Assembly (NCBI GenBank): GCA_030611805.1
Contig: JAUWPB010000008.1
Location: 1 to 36,071, forward strand
Length of the DNA stretch: 36,071 nucleotides
Source: Nanobdellota archaeon
GTDB lineage: Archaea > Nanobdellota > Nanobdellia > Pacearchaeales > GW2011-AR1
Reading direction: 5' to 3'
Shown here: positions 8,991-18,067 of the stretch, piece by piece
Position numbering within the stretch: the first letter of the stretch is position 1
Layout of the letters: every line of letters starts with the position of its first letter
Notes under the pieces: model-generated
What the model was told of the DNA's origin: nothing
Databases searched by the model: none
Seen by the model: only the letters and a program-made list of their open reading frames with translations
Program-made: the position numbers and the translations under genes

Positions 8991-9401
8991 ATGGCTGAAG
9001 AATATCAAAAAATTATTGAAGAAGTATTAGATGAAATTAAATCTGCCTTAAAAGATTCTAAAGGAATAACTGCCCACCAAAGAAGATTAGCATTTTCTAT
9101 ATCTTTAGGGGTTGTAACTTTGCTTGAAGATTATTTAAATAAGATTAATGTGTTAAAACAAGGAGCCAAAATAAATCACCTCTGGTTAAAAAAGAAAAAA
9201 GAAAATGTTAAAAAATTAATTTCTAAACAAATAACTTGCCCTGTTGAAAATATTAAAAATTTGGACTTATTATTGGATTTGGCGCACAAGTTAGAAAAAG
9301 AAAGAAATGAATTAGCTTATGGCAAGATTGTCTCTGAATCAATTTTAAAAGAAAAAATAAATTTATTTTTAAATTTAAAAAACCAGATAGAAAATGATTA
9401 A
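8991..9401 (+). CDS. HEPN-like (HepT-like) protein
   Basis: Helical protein with KERNELAYGK near the C terminus resembling the HEPN RNxxx(H/Y) motif; overlaps a downstream nucleotidyltransferase. Confidence 0.55.
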   Translation: MAEEYQKIIEEVLDEIKSALKDSKGITAHQRRLAFSISLGVVTLLEDYLNKINVLKQGAKINHLWLKKKKENVKKLISKQITCPVENIKNLDLLLDLAHKLEKERNELAYGKIVSESILKEKINLFLNLKNQIEND

Positions 9402-9990
9402 ATCTTATGCAAGTTATTTTGTTTCTTATTTGCTGTTTAATTTGAAAAATTCAGATAACATATCAAAGATAATTTTGTTTGGTTCTGTTGCTAAAGGTGA
9501 AGCAGATAAAAAAAGTGATGTGGATATTTTTATTGAAGTAAAAAAGAAAACAAAAAAATTTGAAAGAGAAATAGAAAAGATTATAGATAATTTTTATAAA
9601 AGCAGGGAAGCATTGATTTTTAAGAGCAGGAAGATTGATAATAAAATAAATATTATTGTCGGGAAATTAGATGAATGGAAAGACCTCAAAAAAAGTATTG
9701 AAAGTACAGGCATTGTCCTTTATGGAGCATATGTTTCTTCTGGAAAACTTAAAGGAAGAAAATATGCTATCTTTTTTTGGGACAAAATTGGAAAAAACAG
9801 AGGAGCTTTTTTAAATAAGATTTATGGGTTTAGTTCAAAAAAGAAAAAATACAAAGGACTGATTGAAATTCTTAAAGGTAGAAAACTCGGGAAGAGCAGT
9901 ATAATGATTCCTGTTGAACACATTAATGAAATTATGAAATTATTAAAACACTATAAAGTTAATTCAAAGATTATCGAAGTTTATTTTTAA
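9394..9990 (+). CDS. Minimal nucleotidyltransferase (MNT-like)
   Basis: IILFGSVAKGEADKKSDVDIFIEV = GSx(n)DxD nucleotidyltransferase motif; has an extra C-terminal region. Confidence 0.8.
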   Translation: MIKSYASYFVSYLLFNLKNSDNISKIILFGSVAKGEADKKSDVDIFIEVKKKTKKFEREIEKIIDNFYKSREALIFKSRKIDNKINIIVGKLDEWKDLKKSIESTGIVLYGAYVSSGKLKGRKYAIFFWDKIGKNRGAFLNKIYGFSSKKKKYKGLIEILKGRKLGKSSIMIPVEHINEIMKLLKHYKVNSKIIEVYF

Positions 9991-10000
9991 AAGAATGGTT

Positions 10001-10684
10001 TTAGATTGGATAACCTCCTTGTCTTAATTTATTCTCTGCCTTCTCGAAATTTTTATATATTTTATCTCTTCCCCATTTTAGATTATTAATATAAATATAG
10101 CTTTTTTCTGGGTCAAGTTTTGATACTTGATTATTAATTTTAGTCAATTCATTTTTTAATTTATTAAAATAAAGAAATAGTTTTTCTTTTCTCTGTCCTT
10201 GAAATTCTTCTTTCATCACTTTTAATTTCCCCACTCTTTCTTTAATAATATATTTTTCTTTTTCCCACTCTTTTTGCGCGAAAATTTTTACTTTTTTCCT
10301 AACCAATCCTGCCCCTTTTGCAACCCTTCTTATTACTTCCAATGTTCCTTTACCAATTGCTCTAGCTTGTCTTTTTTCTTTTTCCCAATCATAATTTTCT
10401 CCAAGGTATGTAATTCCCTTACTTACTATGTCAAACATCTCTTCCGACATTTCTGATTCTTGAAGTTTTCTCTCAAGTTTTTGTTCATATTCATCAAGTT
10501 TCCTTTCATACCCCAATTCACCTTTTCTTTTTAAATGATTTAATCTAAGATTTCTTTTTCCTTCAGATAGATCTCTTCTATAATTAGAGTATAGTCTAAA
10601 TGGGTAAGCTAATTCGCTAGTTAATTTTGACATAATTGTCACTAAACCATTTGTTTTTTTTCTTTGATATAATCCTGTTTGCAT
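10001..10684 (-). CDS. Hypothetical coiled-coil protein
   Basis: ORF; charged helical sequence; start may be MSKLTS (about 10633). Confidence 0.5.
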   Translation of the reverse strand: MQTGLYQRKKTNGLVTIMSKLTSELAYPFRLYSNYRRDLSEGKRNLRLNHLKRKGELGYERKLDEYEQKLERKLQESEMSEEMFDIVSKGITYLGENYDWEKEKRQARAIGKGTLEVIRRVAKGAGLVRKKVKIFAQKEWEKEKYIIKERVGKLKVMKEEFQGQRKEKLFLYFNKLKNELTKINNQVSKLDPEKSYIYINNLKWGRDKIYKNFEKAENKLRQGGYPI

Positions 10685-10753
10685 GATTATTATAAGAATA
10701 TAAAGTTTATAAAGCTTTCTATGTGTTATTATCTAAAAGTAGTGAATTATATT

Positions 10754-11407
10754 TTATCCCTTATTATTAGGAGGTTCATATTTTGATTCCAATTTATATT
10801 TGCTCTTAAGCATTTGTTTTCTAAGTTTGTAATCTAATTTTTGCCCATATTTTTGTTCTGAAAGTTTTCTCTTGTAATCAAGATGCCCTCCAAAGTTTGG
10901 CAGATATTTTCCAATTAGAATTAATATTACTCCAATAAAAATAGCTATTCCCTTTTCATAAATAAAATCAGTAAAACTTATTATTATTAACAAAAAACCA
11001 ACTCCAATTAAGGTTGTTCCAAAACTAAATCTTATTCCAAGATAAATTACTCCTGCCAACAAAACAAAAGGAAGAACTGCATACAAAAACCCTTCTGAAA
11101 TCCCAACATTGTAAAACAAACCCTCAAAATCAAAACCAGTCCGATTTATCCCATAGGTTATTAATAATGAAACTACAAACGCAACAATCCCCGCAGTTGC
11201 TTTGTTATCTCTGAATACTCTTACTAATGCAAAATTCACGAGGGCAAAAGAAATTATAAAAACTGCCCCAAGAATCATTGTTGAAGAATCAATACTATCC
11301 AATAAATCACTCAAAGAAAAACTACCATAAGAACCATAATATGCACTTACAAAACTGATTAAAAATAATCCTATTGTGAATGAAAATAATAATTTCCCTT
11401 TTTGCAT
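10754..11407 (-). CDS. Hypothetical multi-TM membrane protein
   Basis: Five or so hydrophobic segments then a basic KYKLESKYEPP tail. Confidence 0.6.
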   Translation of the reverse strand: MQKGKLLFSFTIGLFLISFVSAYYGSYGSFSLSDLLDSIDSSTMILGAVFIISFALVNFALVRVFRDNKATAGIVAFVVSLLITYGINRTGFDFEGLFYNVGISEGFLYAVLPFVLLAGVIYLGIRFSFGTTLIGVGFLLIIISFTDFIYEKGIAIFIGVILILIGKYLPNFGGHLDYKRKLSEQKYGQKLDYKLRKQMLKSKYKLESKYEPPNNKG

Positions 11408-11478
11408 ATTTTAATCAGGCAAAGTGTTTTTATAAATTTTCCCATAACATTTAAATCCTCTTTTTAGTTCTATTATTC

Positions 11479-12357
11479 ATGAAAAAAACTCGTGCTTTTG
11501 ATGTTTTAGGGAATATTGCCATTGTAAATTTTCCAGATGAATTTAAACACCACGGGCGTACCCCGAAAGATTTTAATAAAAAATCTTTACAAGGGGCAAA
11601 AGACAAAATTAAATTTGCTAAAAAACTTTTGAAAGAACAAAGCTCAATTAAAACTGTTTTAGAAAAGCAGGGAAAAGTTAAAGGCAGATTAAGAAAAATA
11701 AAGACCAAATATTTGGCAGGCGAAAAAACTAAAGAAGTTTTGTATAAAGAGAACGCATGTGTATTTAGATTTAATATTGACACAACTTATTTTTCTCCCA
11801 GATTAAGCAATGAAAGAAAAGAGATTGCTTCAAAAATAAAAAAAGGAGATAATGTTTTAGTTATGTTCGCAGGTGTTGCGCCTTTTTCAATTGTGATTGC
11901 CAAAAACTCCAAGGCAAAAAAAGTTTATTCCAATGAGATAAATAGAGAAGCAAATAAATATGCAAAATTAAATATTGAGCTAAATAAAGTAAAAGATAAA
12001 GTTGAATTAATTTCTGGAGATATTAAAAGGGTCATAATGTCTGGCGTTAACACCCAAGGGCGTACCCCGAAAAATTCTTTTCAAGAATTTTTACAAAGGG
12101 CAAAATTTGATGTTATTGTCATGCCCCGTCCAAAATTAAAAGATAGTTTTTTGGAACAGGCATTTATGTTAAGCAAAAAAAACACAAGAATTTTTTATTA
12201 TGACTTTTGTGAAGTTGGCGAAGCAAAATTAATTGTTGAAAAAATAAAACAAGAAGCAAAAAAATTCAAAAAGAAAATTAAAATTTTGAAAATGAAAAAA
12301 GCTGGAGAAATTGCACCTTATAAAATTAGATTAAGAGTTGATTTTCAGATTTTATAA
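11479..12357 (+). CDS. trm5: Met-10+/Trm5-TYW2 family tRNA methyltransferase
   Basis: KTVLEKQGKVKGRLRKIKTKYLAGEKTKEVLYKENACVFRFNIDTTYFSPRLSNERKEIA, VLVMFAGVAPFSIVIAK, NEINREANKYAKLNIELN, FDVIVMPRPK. Confidence 0.85.
   Translation: MKKTRAFDVLGNIAIVNFPDEFKHHGRTPKDFNKKSLQGAKDKIKFAKKLLKEQSSIKTVLEKQGKVKGRLRKIKTKYLAGEKTKEVLYKENACVFRFNIDTTYFSPRLSNERKEIASKIKKGDNVLVMFAGVAPFSIVIAKNSKAKKVYSNEINREANKYAKLNIELNKVKDKVELISGDIKRVIMSGVNTQGRTPKNSFQEFLQRAKFDVIVMPRPKLKDSFLEQAFMLSKKNTRIFYYDFCEVGEAKLIVEKIKQEAKKFKKKIKILKMKKAGEIAPYKIRLRVDFQIL
11554..11597 (+). repeat. RPE-like in-frame palindromic element, copy A
   Basis: gggcgtaccccgaaagattttaataaaaaatctttacaaggggc; stem AAAGATTT/AAATCTTT; encodes GRTPKDFNKKSLQGA. 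Confidence 0.8.
12058..12101 (+). repeat. RPE-like in-frame palindromic element, copy B
   Basis: gggcgtaccccgaaaaattcttttcaagaatttttacaaagggc; stem AAAAATTCTT/AAGAATTTTT; encodes GRTPKNSFQEFLQRA. Confidence 0.8.
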
Positions 12358-12376
12358 AGAAGGGATTGATTTTTTT

Positions 12377-12952
12377 TTAACTTTGAAAATATTCTTCAGG
12401 TTTGATTCTTTTTTGATATCTAAGGAAAAAACTACCAATTTCTTTTCTATAAGTTGTATTTTTCTCTTCCCAATCTAATATCTTTGAAATATTTTCACTT
12501 TTAGGGATAACTAAAATAGGTTTTGTTGTAGAGAATGATTCTCCTCTGGCGTTTTGGTAATGCCAAGTTTGTAATTTCCCTAAAAGTGAAAAAGGATGTT
12601 CACATTTTGCCATTATGTTCATTAAATCTTTATTAGTTCTTATTTTTCTACTTAAAGCATCAGAGGAAAATATCCCTAATTCAGACGCTATAGTTCCATA
12701 AATACTTTTCCATTTTGACAGGGAATAATTTTTTGCATTTTTGTTTTTCAAAACTCTTCTCAAAGAAAGATAATGATGGCAAGAAAATTCTTCTAATAAT
12801 TGTCCATTCCCAGGCAAAACTTCATAAAACCTTGAAGATCCAGGAACATCTGCAGAAAGTAAAATATTAAGAAAAAAATCTCTATCTGGTCTAATTATTC
12901 CTGAATGCCTTTCAAATTCACTAATTAAACTTTCAGCTACTTCTTCATCCAT
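12377..12952 (-). CDS. Hypothetical protein (191 aa)
   Basis: ORF only. Confidence 0.5.
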   Translation of the reverse strand: MDEEVAESLISEFERHSGIIRPDRDFFLNILLSADVPGSSRFYEVLPGNGQLLEEFSCHHYLSLRRVLKNKNAKNYSLSKWKSIYGTIASELGIFSSDALSRKIRTNKDLMNIMAKCEHPFSLLGKLQTWHYQNARGESFSTTKPILVIPKSENISKILDWEEKNTTYRKEIGSFFLRYQKRIKPEEYFQS

Positions 12953-13059
12953 CTTCTAAAGAATTAATCTTATTATTTAAGTACATCTATTCTTGAAAAT
13001 ATATTATGAAACTACAATTTCTTCTTCCCAACCACTAACTCCCTACTACTAACCGCTAA

Positions 13060-13191
13060 CTACAACTTTTTTTCAACATTCACAGCAGTTGGTGCTTCTC
13101 CAACTCGCGACCTCGCACGAAGTTGTTTCACAAGGGCTATAACTTCTACCACGAAATCACTCGCCATGCCATTGGCACTCCGGCGAATCAT
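13060..13191 (-). pseudogene. 43-aa ORF carrying a duplicated HerA C-terminal tail
   Basis: Minus strand MIRRSANGMASDFVVEVIALVKQLRARSRVGEAPTAVNVEKKL*; GEAPTAVNVEKKL repeats the HerA tail GEAPTAVKVEKKL; ATG overlaps the HerA stop. Confidence 0.6.
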
Positions 13192-14492
13192 AATTTCTTT
13201 TCAACCTTTACTGCTGTTGGTGCTTCGCCTCCATGCCAGGTAAATCTTGGTCTCATCCTCATAGGATAAATTCTTTCTGAGTTGTCATCAAGAATTATGG
13301 CAGAACCTTTTAATCTCGGTAAGTCGTCCATGTATTTTTTTATGCTTTCAAGAAGATAACTCTGCATAATATGATTAAGTGCTTCAATATCTGGCTGAGA
13401 TGTAACCCTGTGTGCAATTACAATATCTGACTGAGTCATAACATCTTTGTGAATTTGCCCTGGCTGTTGTGTTGCTAAAACCAAAGATATCCCTGGCTGT
13501 CTTCCCTCTCTCAACAACTGAACCAATGCGTCGGTCGCAATTGTCTTTCCTTCTTTAGGAAGAAACTCATGCCCTTCATCTATAAACAACCAAACCAAAG
13601 GGTTCTCTTTTTTTTCTGGCGTTGACGAAAAATCAAGACCTCTTGAAATAGATTTTATCTCTTCTTTTTTCCTTGCATCCATTCTCTGATTAAAAATCTT
13701 TCTTGAAATTAAACTAATAACCAACGCCCGGACATTAAACGCCCCAATTGAATTATAAACACTCAGGTCCAAAACAGAAGTCATCCCCGCAGAAATTAAA
13801 TCTTTTACCTGTGTTGCTTCTTGCTTTGCAAATATCCCCCATGTATCTGCTGCTTCAAACAATCCTATCGCGGCATTTTTAGTTTCTCTCGGAGTTTTTT
13901 CATCCCCCTCTAAATTTGAGATTACATCTTTAATGCTAAACCTCCCTTCTTGCTTTAATCTGGTTATAGTTCTTTCAATTAAAACCGACACAGGGTTTAT
14001 TATATCCAATCCAAAAGTTATAATCCAGTCCTCTGAATTTAATTCTGCAACATCCAGGGCAAATTTCTCATCTACAGGAATTCCTTTTGCTAAATAATCA
14101 TCATAATGCCCAAACGGAACAAAAACCTTTACCCGAAGATCTTTTGGTTTCAAATCCCAATCCTGCAATAATTTCTTATCTTTTTCATTTTGGAATTTCA
14201 TAGTCCAGTAAATCCCCATGGTATCAAAGATTAAAGACGCAATGTTTTGACTTGTTTCTTTAGGAAGACTGGAAAGTTCTTCTGCTATAACTCCAAGAGT
14301 GTAGGATTTTCCAGAACCTCTTTTTCCAGCCACCAAAATTACATGGCTTCTCGCAATATCCATAAAAATTTTATTACTCAATGACGTGTATTGCCCCATT
14401 TTTACATAACCTTTTCCAAGAAAAACAAGCCCCTTATCCCCCAAAGCTTTTTTATCAGATTCATTTCTTCCAGTTATAATATTATATGGCAT
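13188..14492 (-). CDS. HerA-like ATPase/helicase
   Basis: HVILVAGKRGSGKSYTLGVIAEEL, PLVWLFIDEGHEFLP, LREGRQPGISLVLATQQPGQIHKDVMTQSDIVIAHRVTS. Confidence 0.9.
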   Translation of the reverse strand: MPYNIITGRNESDKKALGDKGLVFLGKGYVKMGQYTSLSNKIFMDIARSHVILVAGKRGSGKSYTLGVIAEELSSLPKETSQNIASLIFDTMGIYWTMKFQNEKDKKLLQDWDLKPKDLRVKVFVPFGHYDDYLAKGIPVDEKFALDVAELNSEDWIITFGLDIINPVSVLIERTITRLKQEGRFSIKDVISNLEGDEKTPRETKNAAIGLFEAADTWGIFAKQEATQVKDLISAGMTSVLDLSVYNSIGAFNVRALVISLISRKIFNQRMDARKKEEIKSISRGLDFSSTPEKKENPLVWLFIDEGHEFLPKEGKTIATDALVQLLREGRQPGISLVLATQQPGQIHKDVMTQSDIVIAHRVTSQPDIEALNHIMQSYLLESIKKYMDDLPRLKGSAIILDDNSERIYPMRMRPRFTWHGGEAPTAVKVEKKL

Positions 14493-14580
14493 GATTAAAA
14501 ATAGTTAAAGAGATTTTTAATTGTTTGGTTTCAATCTGGTTCACCAAAATATTTATAAACAATTTTTTCATCTTTACAGA

Positions 14581-15354
14581 ATGGAAGAAGAAAAGAGCAA
14601 TGTTCAGGAAGAAAAAACTGAGAAACCAGTTAAGAAAAAAGAAAAAATTTCTAATAAAAAAACTCTTACAGATAAAATGCGGGAGAACCCCTGGATTATT
14701 TCAACACTTGTTTTAGGAATTTTAACATTAATATTATTAGTTGGTAATTTTTCCGGAAGTGTTTCTAGAAATGTGATTTCAAAAAATGATGCCGGAGAAG
14801 CTTTACTAAACTTTGCCAATAACCAAGGGGCAGAAGCAGAATTAGTAGATGTTGAAGATATTGGAGATTTTTATGAGGTTACTTTAATGATGGATGGTCA
14901 AAATCTTCCTTTAATGGTCACAAAAGATGGAGAATATTTTTTATCCGGAGGTTTAGTTTCCTTGGATGTTATTCAAAAAACAGATTCTCAACCAACTCCA
15001 CAGACCTCAGAATATTCTGAAGAAGATTTAGAAAAACTTAAAACTTTTTCAAGTTGTTTAGCAGAAAAAGGATTAATAATTTATGGGGCTAATTGGTGTG
15101 GTTGGACAAAAAAACTTGTAATTGATACTCTTGGAGGTTTTAATATTGCAGGAGATGCTTATGTTGAATGTGAAGAAAATAAAGAGCTTTGTGCTTCTGA
15201 AGGAATACAAGGTTACCCTACAATCAAACTTAATGGAGAATCATATTCTGGTGAGAGAACTTTAAAAGCTTTAGGTGAAGCAACAGAATGTATTGTTCCA
15301 GAATTAGAAGGAACAGGTGCTATAGCTTCTTCAAGTGATGCGAGTTGCAGTTAA
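14581..15354 (+). CDS. Membrane-anchored thioredoxin-fold protein
   Basis: N-terminal TM helix; CLAEKGLIIYGANWCGWTKK...YVECEENKELCASEGIQGYPTIKLNGESYSGERTLKAL; ATG at 14581 preferred over TTG at 14521. Confidence 0.75.
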   Translation: MEEEKSNVQEEKTEKPVKKKEKISNKKTLTDKMRENPWIISTLVLGILTLILLVGNFSGSVSRNVISKNDAGEALLNFANNQGAEAELVDVEDIGDFYEVTLMMDGQNLPLMVTKDGEYFLSGGLVSLDVIQKTDSQPTPQTSEYSEEDLEKLKTFSSCLAEKGLIIYGANWCGWTKKLVIDTLGGFNIAGDAYVECEENKELCASEGIQGYPTIKLNGESYSGERTLKALGEATECIVPELEGTGAIASSSDASCS

Positions 15355-15357
15355 AAG

Positions 15358-15579
15358 ATGAGTTTAATAAAAAAATTTCTTGATTTAATTTGTAAAAATG
15401 TGGAAAGACCTTCTTATGATTCTTATTCAAATTCTCAATTAAAAACAGAAGTAATTGAAGTAACACCAGAATATTGGACAGGAAAAATTAATCGAGCAGA
15501 TGGTTCTGTTATTAATGTTAAAGTGCATAGTATTGAAAATCTTCTTGAAAGGTGTCAAAAATATAATTCTTCCAGATAA
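15358..15579 (+). CDS. Hypothetical protein (73 aa)
   Basis: ORF 4 nt after the thioredoxin-like gene. Confidence 0.5.
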   Translation: MSLIKKFLDLICKNVERPSYDSYSNSQLKTEVIEVTPEYWTGKINRADGSVINVKVHSIENLLERCQKYNSSR

Positions 15580-15600
15580 AACACATCATTTGCTTATTAT

Positions 15601-16785
15601 TCATCTTTCCAAATAATCAATCTCCTCCCCACTTAATTTCAACTCCTTTCTAATATTTTCATTCTTTAAAATATTCTTTATTATTGGAAACTCATTCATT
15701 GCTCTCTTTTGCCCAACATGAACATACTGCGCATATTTCTTGGCAATTGATTTCTTCTTGGCTGTTCTCTGGTTATTAAGCCAAATCTTTAAAATCCTCG
15801 TGGGTCTTTTGTAATTTGTAAATCCTGTTTTAATATTTTGTTTTGACGCTGAAATTCCATAACTTAAAAAAATATTTTCATAAACTAAAAACCTCCAGTA
15901 TTGCTGTTTGTAAATTCTTCCCTTAAAAATATCTGCTCTGCTTAATGCCTCGTAAGCTTTTGCCAGCTCTTCCCCTTGATATTCTGCAGGAATGTTTTCT
16001 TCAAGCCATAAAAGTATTTCATCCAAGGACATATTTACAGAACCAAACACTTCCAATAAATCATTTGTTGGCTTTCCCTTAAAAATCATTTTTAGTGCAT
16101 TGAAAATATCAACCTCTTTATTTCGCTCGTCTAAAGCAGACAGCAAAGGTTCTTTCATTCTGGATATTGTCTGCAAGTCATTTATTGCCGCTCTCAAATC
16201 CCCTTTGGCTTTCACAGAAATACTTACGATAATATTGCTATCCACAAAAAGATTTTCCTTTCTTAAAATATCAAATAAAACATCTTTAATTACTCTATAA
16301 TCAATTTCTTTTAATTGCACAAGTTCTGATTTTCTTCTTAATGAACTTAACTTTCTTTTCCATATATCATTAGCTGTTATAATTACAGGATAAGATGTTG
16401 ATTCAACCAAAGATAATAATTCTGTCAACCCTCCTCTGTCAACAGCAGAAATACCATCCACCTCATCAACAAGAATTATCTTCTGCTTTTTTACCAAGGA
16501 CTTTTGCTCAATTGCTGGTTTAAGAACTTCATGCAATTTAATTTTATTTCTTAAATCAGACGCATTTAATTCAAAAATCTCAGAGTTTGTTTCTTTTGCA
16601 GTCACATGTGCTAAAGTTGTTTTGCCTGTTCCAGGAGGTCCGTGAAGAACAAGCGCTTTTTTTGAAGTTCTTGTTAATTTCCCAAGATTAAATCCTGAAA
16701 CAAAATTTCTTATCTTAATCAGAGCCTCTGCTTGTCCTTTAATCTCTTCAAATTTTTTTGGTCTATATTTTTCAGTCCACGGCAT
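15601..16785 (-). CDS. rfcL: Replication factor C large subunit
   Basis: MPWTEKYRPKKFEEIKGQ, HGPPGTGKTTLAH, ILVDEVDGI, KGDLRAAINDLQ. Confidence 0.95.
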   Translation of the reverse strand: MPWTEKYRPKKFEEIKGQAEALIKIRNFVSGFNLGKLTRTSKKALVLHGPPGTGKTTLAHVTAKETNSEIFELNASDLRNKIKLHEVLKPAIEQKSLVKKQKIILVDEVDGISAVDRGGLTELLSLVESTSYPVIITANDIWKRKLSSLRRKSELVQLKEIDYRVIKDVLFDILRKENLFVDSNIIVSISVKAKGDLRAAINDLQTISRMKEPLLSALDERNKEVDIFNALKMIFKGKPTNDLLEVFGSVNMSLDEILLWLEENIPAEYQGEELAKAYEALSRADIFKGRIYKQQYWRFLVYENIFLSYGISASKQNIKTGFTNYKRPTRILKIWLNNQRTAKKKSIAKKYAQYVHVGQKRAMNEFPIIKNILKNENIRKELKLSGEEIDYLER

Positions 16786-16791
16786 TTTTAT

Positions 16792-17130
16792 TTATATTAA
16801 TTTATAAGATTCAAAATGAATCTTTGGTTCATTTATATTAAAAACATTTACTACTCTATATTTTCCTTTAGTATATAATTCTCCTTCTTTTAAAAAATGA
16901 GTCGCTTTCAAAATAAAAATGCTTGCTAATGGTCTTGATAATTTTTGGCTGCCTTTTGTTTCTAACAACGGTGTTTCCCCTTCTAACCAATAATTTCTTT
17001 GCCCTTTTTTAAGAAAATTATATGTTCTTCCTGCTATTAATTTTTCGGGCAAACATTCTTCTTCTAACCTGCCTACATTCCCAAATTTTCTTAATGCTAA
17101 ATCCGGGTTAAATTCAACTTGTATTCCCAT
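16792..17130 (-). CDS. Hypothetical protein (112 aa)
   Basis: ORF overlapping the NDT-CYTH gene start/stop region by 17 nt. Confidence 0.6.
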   Translation of the reverse strand: MGIQVEFNPDLALRKFGNVGRLEEECLPEKLIAGRTYNFLKKGQRNYWLEGETPLLETKGSQKLSRPLASIFILKATHFLKEGELYTKGKYRVVNVFNINEPKIHFESYKLI

Positions 17131-18067
17131 TTATCAAATTCCTCCAATTTTCTTTATAATAATTATATTGTTTTTCAAATTCTTCTCTGGGTGTTAAATA
17201 AATATTTAATTCATTTAATTTTTGCTTTAATACTTCCAACACTTTTTCCTTTTCAAGTTCAGGGCTAATTTTTTCCAATTCAATTATATAACCATATCCT
17301 TTTGTGAAATCCAAACAAACTTTGATTCCCTGCCAGTTAAATTGTTTTCTGTTCCTTAGCCATTTAATCTTTACATTGTGCCCGAGTTTATTCAGGAATT
17401 TTTCAAGTTTTTCAAAATCTTCCCTTTTTACAGGAACTTCAATTTCTTCCATGAATTCATCGTGGACATTACCAGACTTATGCCAGAGTTTTGCATTTTC
17501 ATTATTTCTTTGTATTCTCAAATTTGAATTTGTGTCAAAATAATATGTTTCCTGAAAATCATCCTTGACAAATTCAGCATTTTGATTAAAGAATGCAAGT
17601 AATCTTTTATGTTGTTCTTCTGAGATAAAGCTCTGGATTTCAACCTCTATTTTTGGATTTATCTTTGATAAATCTCCATCTATTATAATTGGTTTCATAG
17701 CTTCAATTTCAGTTTTATATAAATCAATTTCCGGGATTGGATTATAAAGAAAGATTTTTTGGTTTAACACATAAGCAAAACCCATTTCTAAAAAAGTATT
17801 TCCTCCAATATAATTTGGTTGTCCATTTTTTTCAAGATTTAAAACTAATACAGCATCCCCTCCCTGCATAAGATTCCAAAATTCTTTCATAGCACCGAGA
17901 TTATTTTTTTGGTAAATTTTAATTCTTTCTTTTTCTTCATCTGTTTTTCCAATAAAAGGTTTTGTTAAATTAGTTAAATATGCATCATGACCAAGTTTTT
18001 TTAATTCATCACAAACCTCATACATTTGTTCTGTTAATTGCATGCTTCCGATTATTCCTATTTTCAT
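17114..18067 (-). CDS. Nucleoside 2-deoxyribosyltransferase-like domain fused to CYTH domain
   Basis: MKIGIIGSMQ...GDAVLVLNLEKNGQPNYIGGNTFLEMGFAYVLNQKIFLYNPIPE (NDT-like) followed by NVHDEFMEEIEVPVKREDFEKLEKFLNKLG...KGYGYIIELEK (CYTH). Confidence 0.8.
   Translation of the reverse strand: MKIGIIGSMQLTEQMYEVCDELKKLGHDAYLTNLTKPFIGKTDEEKERIKIYQKNNLGAMKEFWNLMQGGDAVLVLNLEKNGQPNYIGGNTFLEMGFAYVLNQKIFLYNPIPEIDLYKTEIEAMKPIIIDGDLSKINPKIEVEIQSFISEEQHKRLLAFFNQNAEFVKDDFQETYYFDTNSNLRIQRNNENAKLWHKSGNVHDEFMEEIEVPVKREDFEKLEKFLNKLGHNVKIKWLRNRKQFNWQGIKVCLDFTKGYGYIIELEKISPELEKEKVLEVLKQKLNELNIYLTPREEFEKQYNYYKENWRNLINGNTS

Noticed and set aside
13188-14492. HerA-NurA resection operon
   Set aside because: No NurA-like nuclease adjacent; only the HerA-like ATPase is present.
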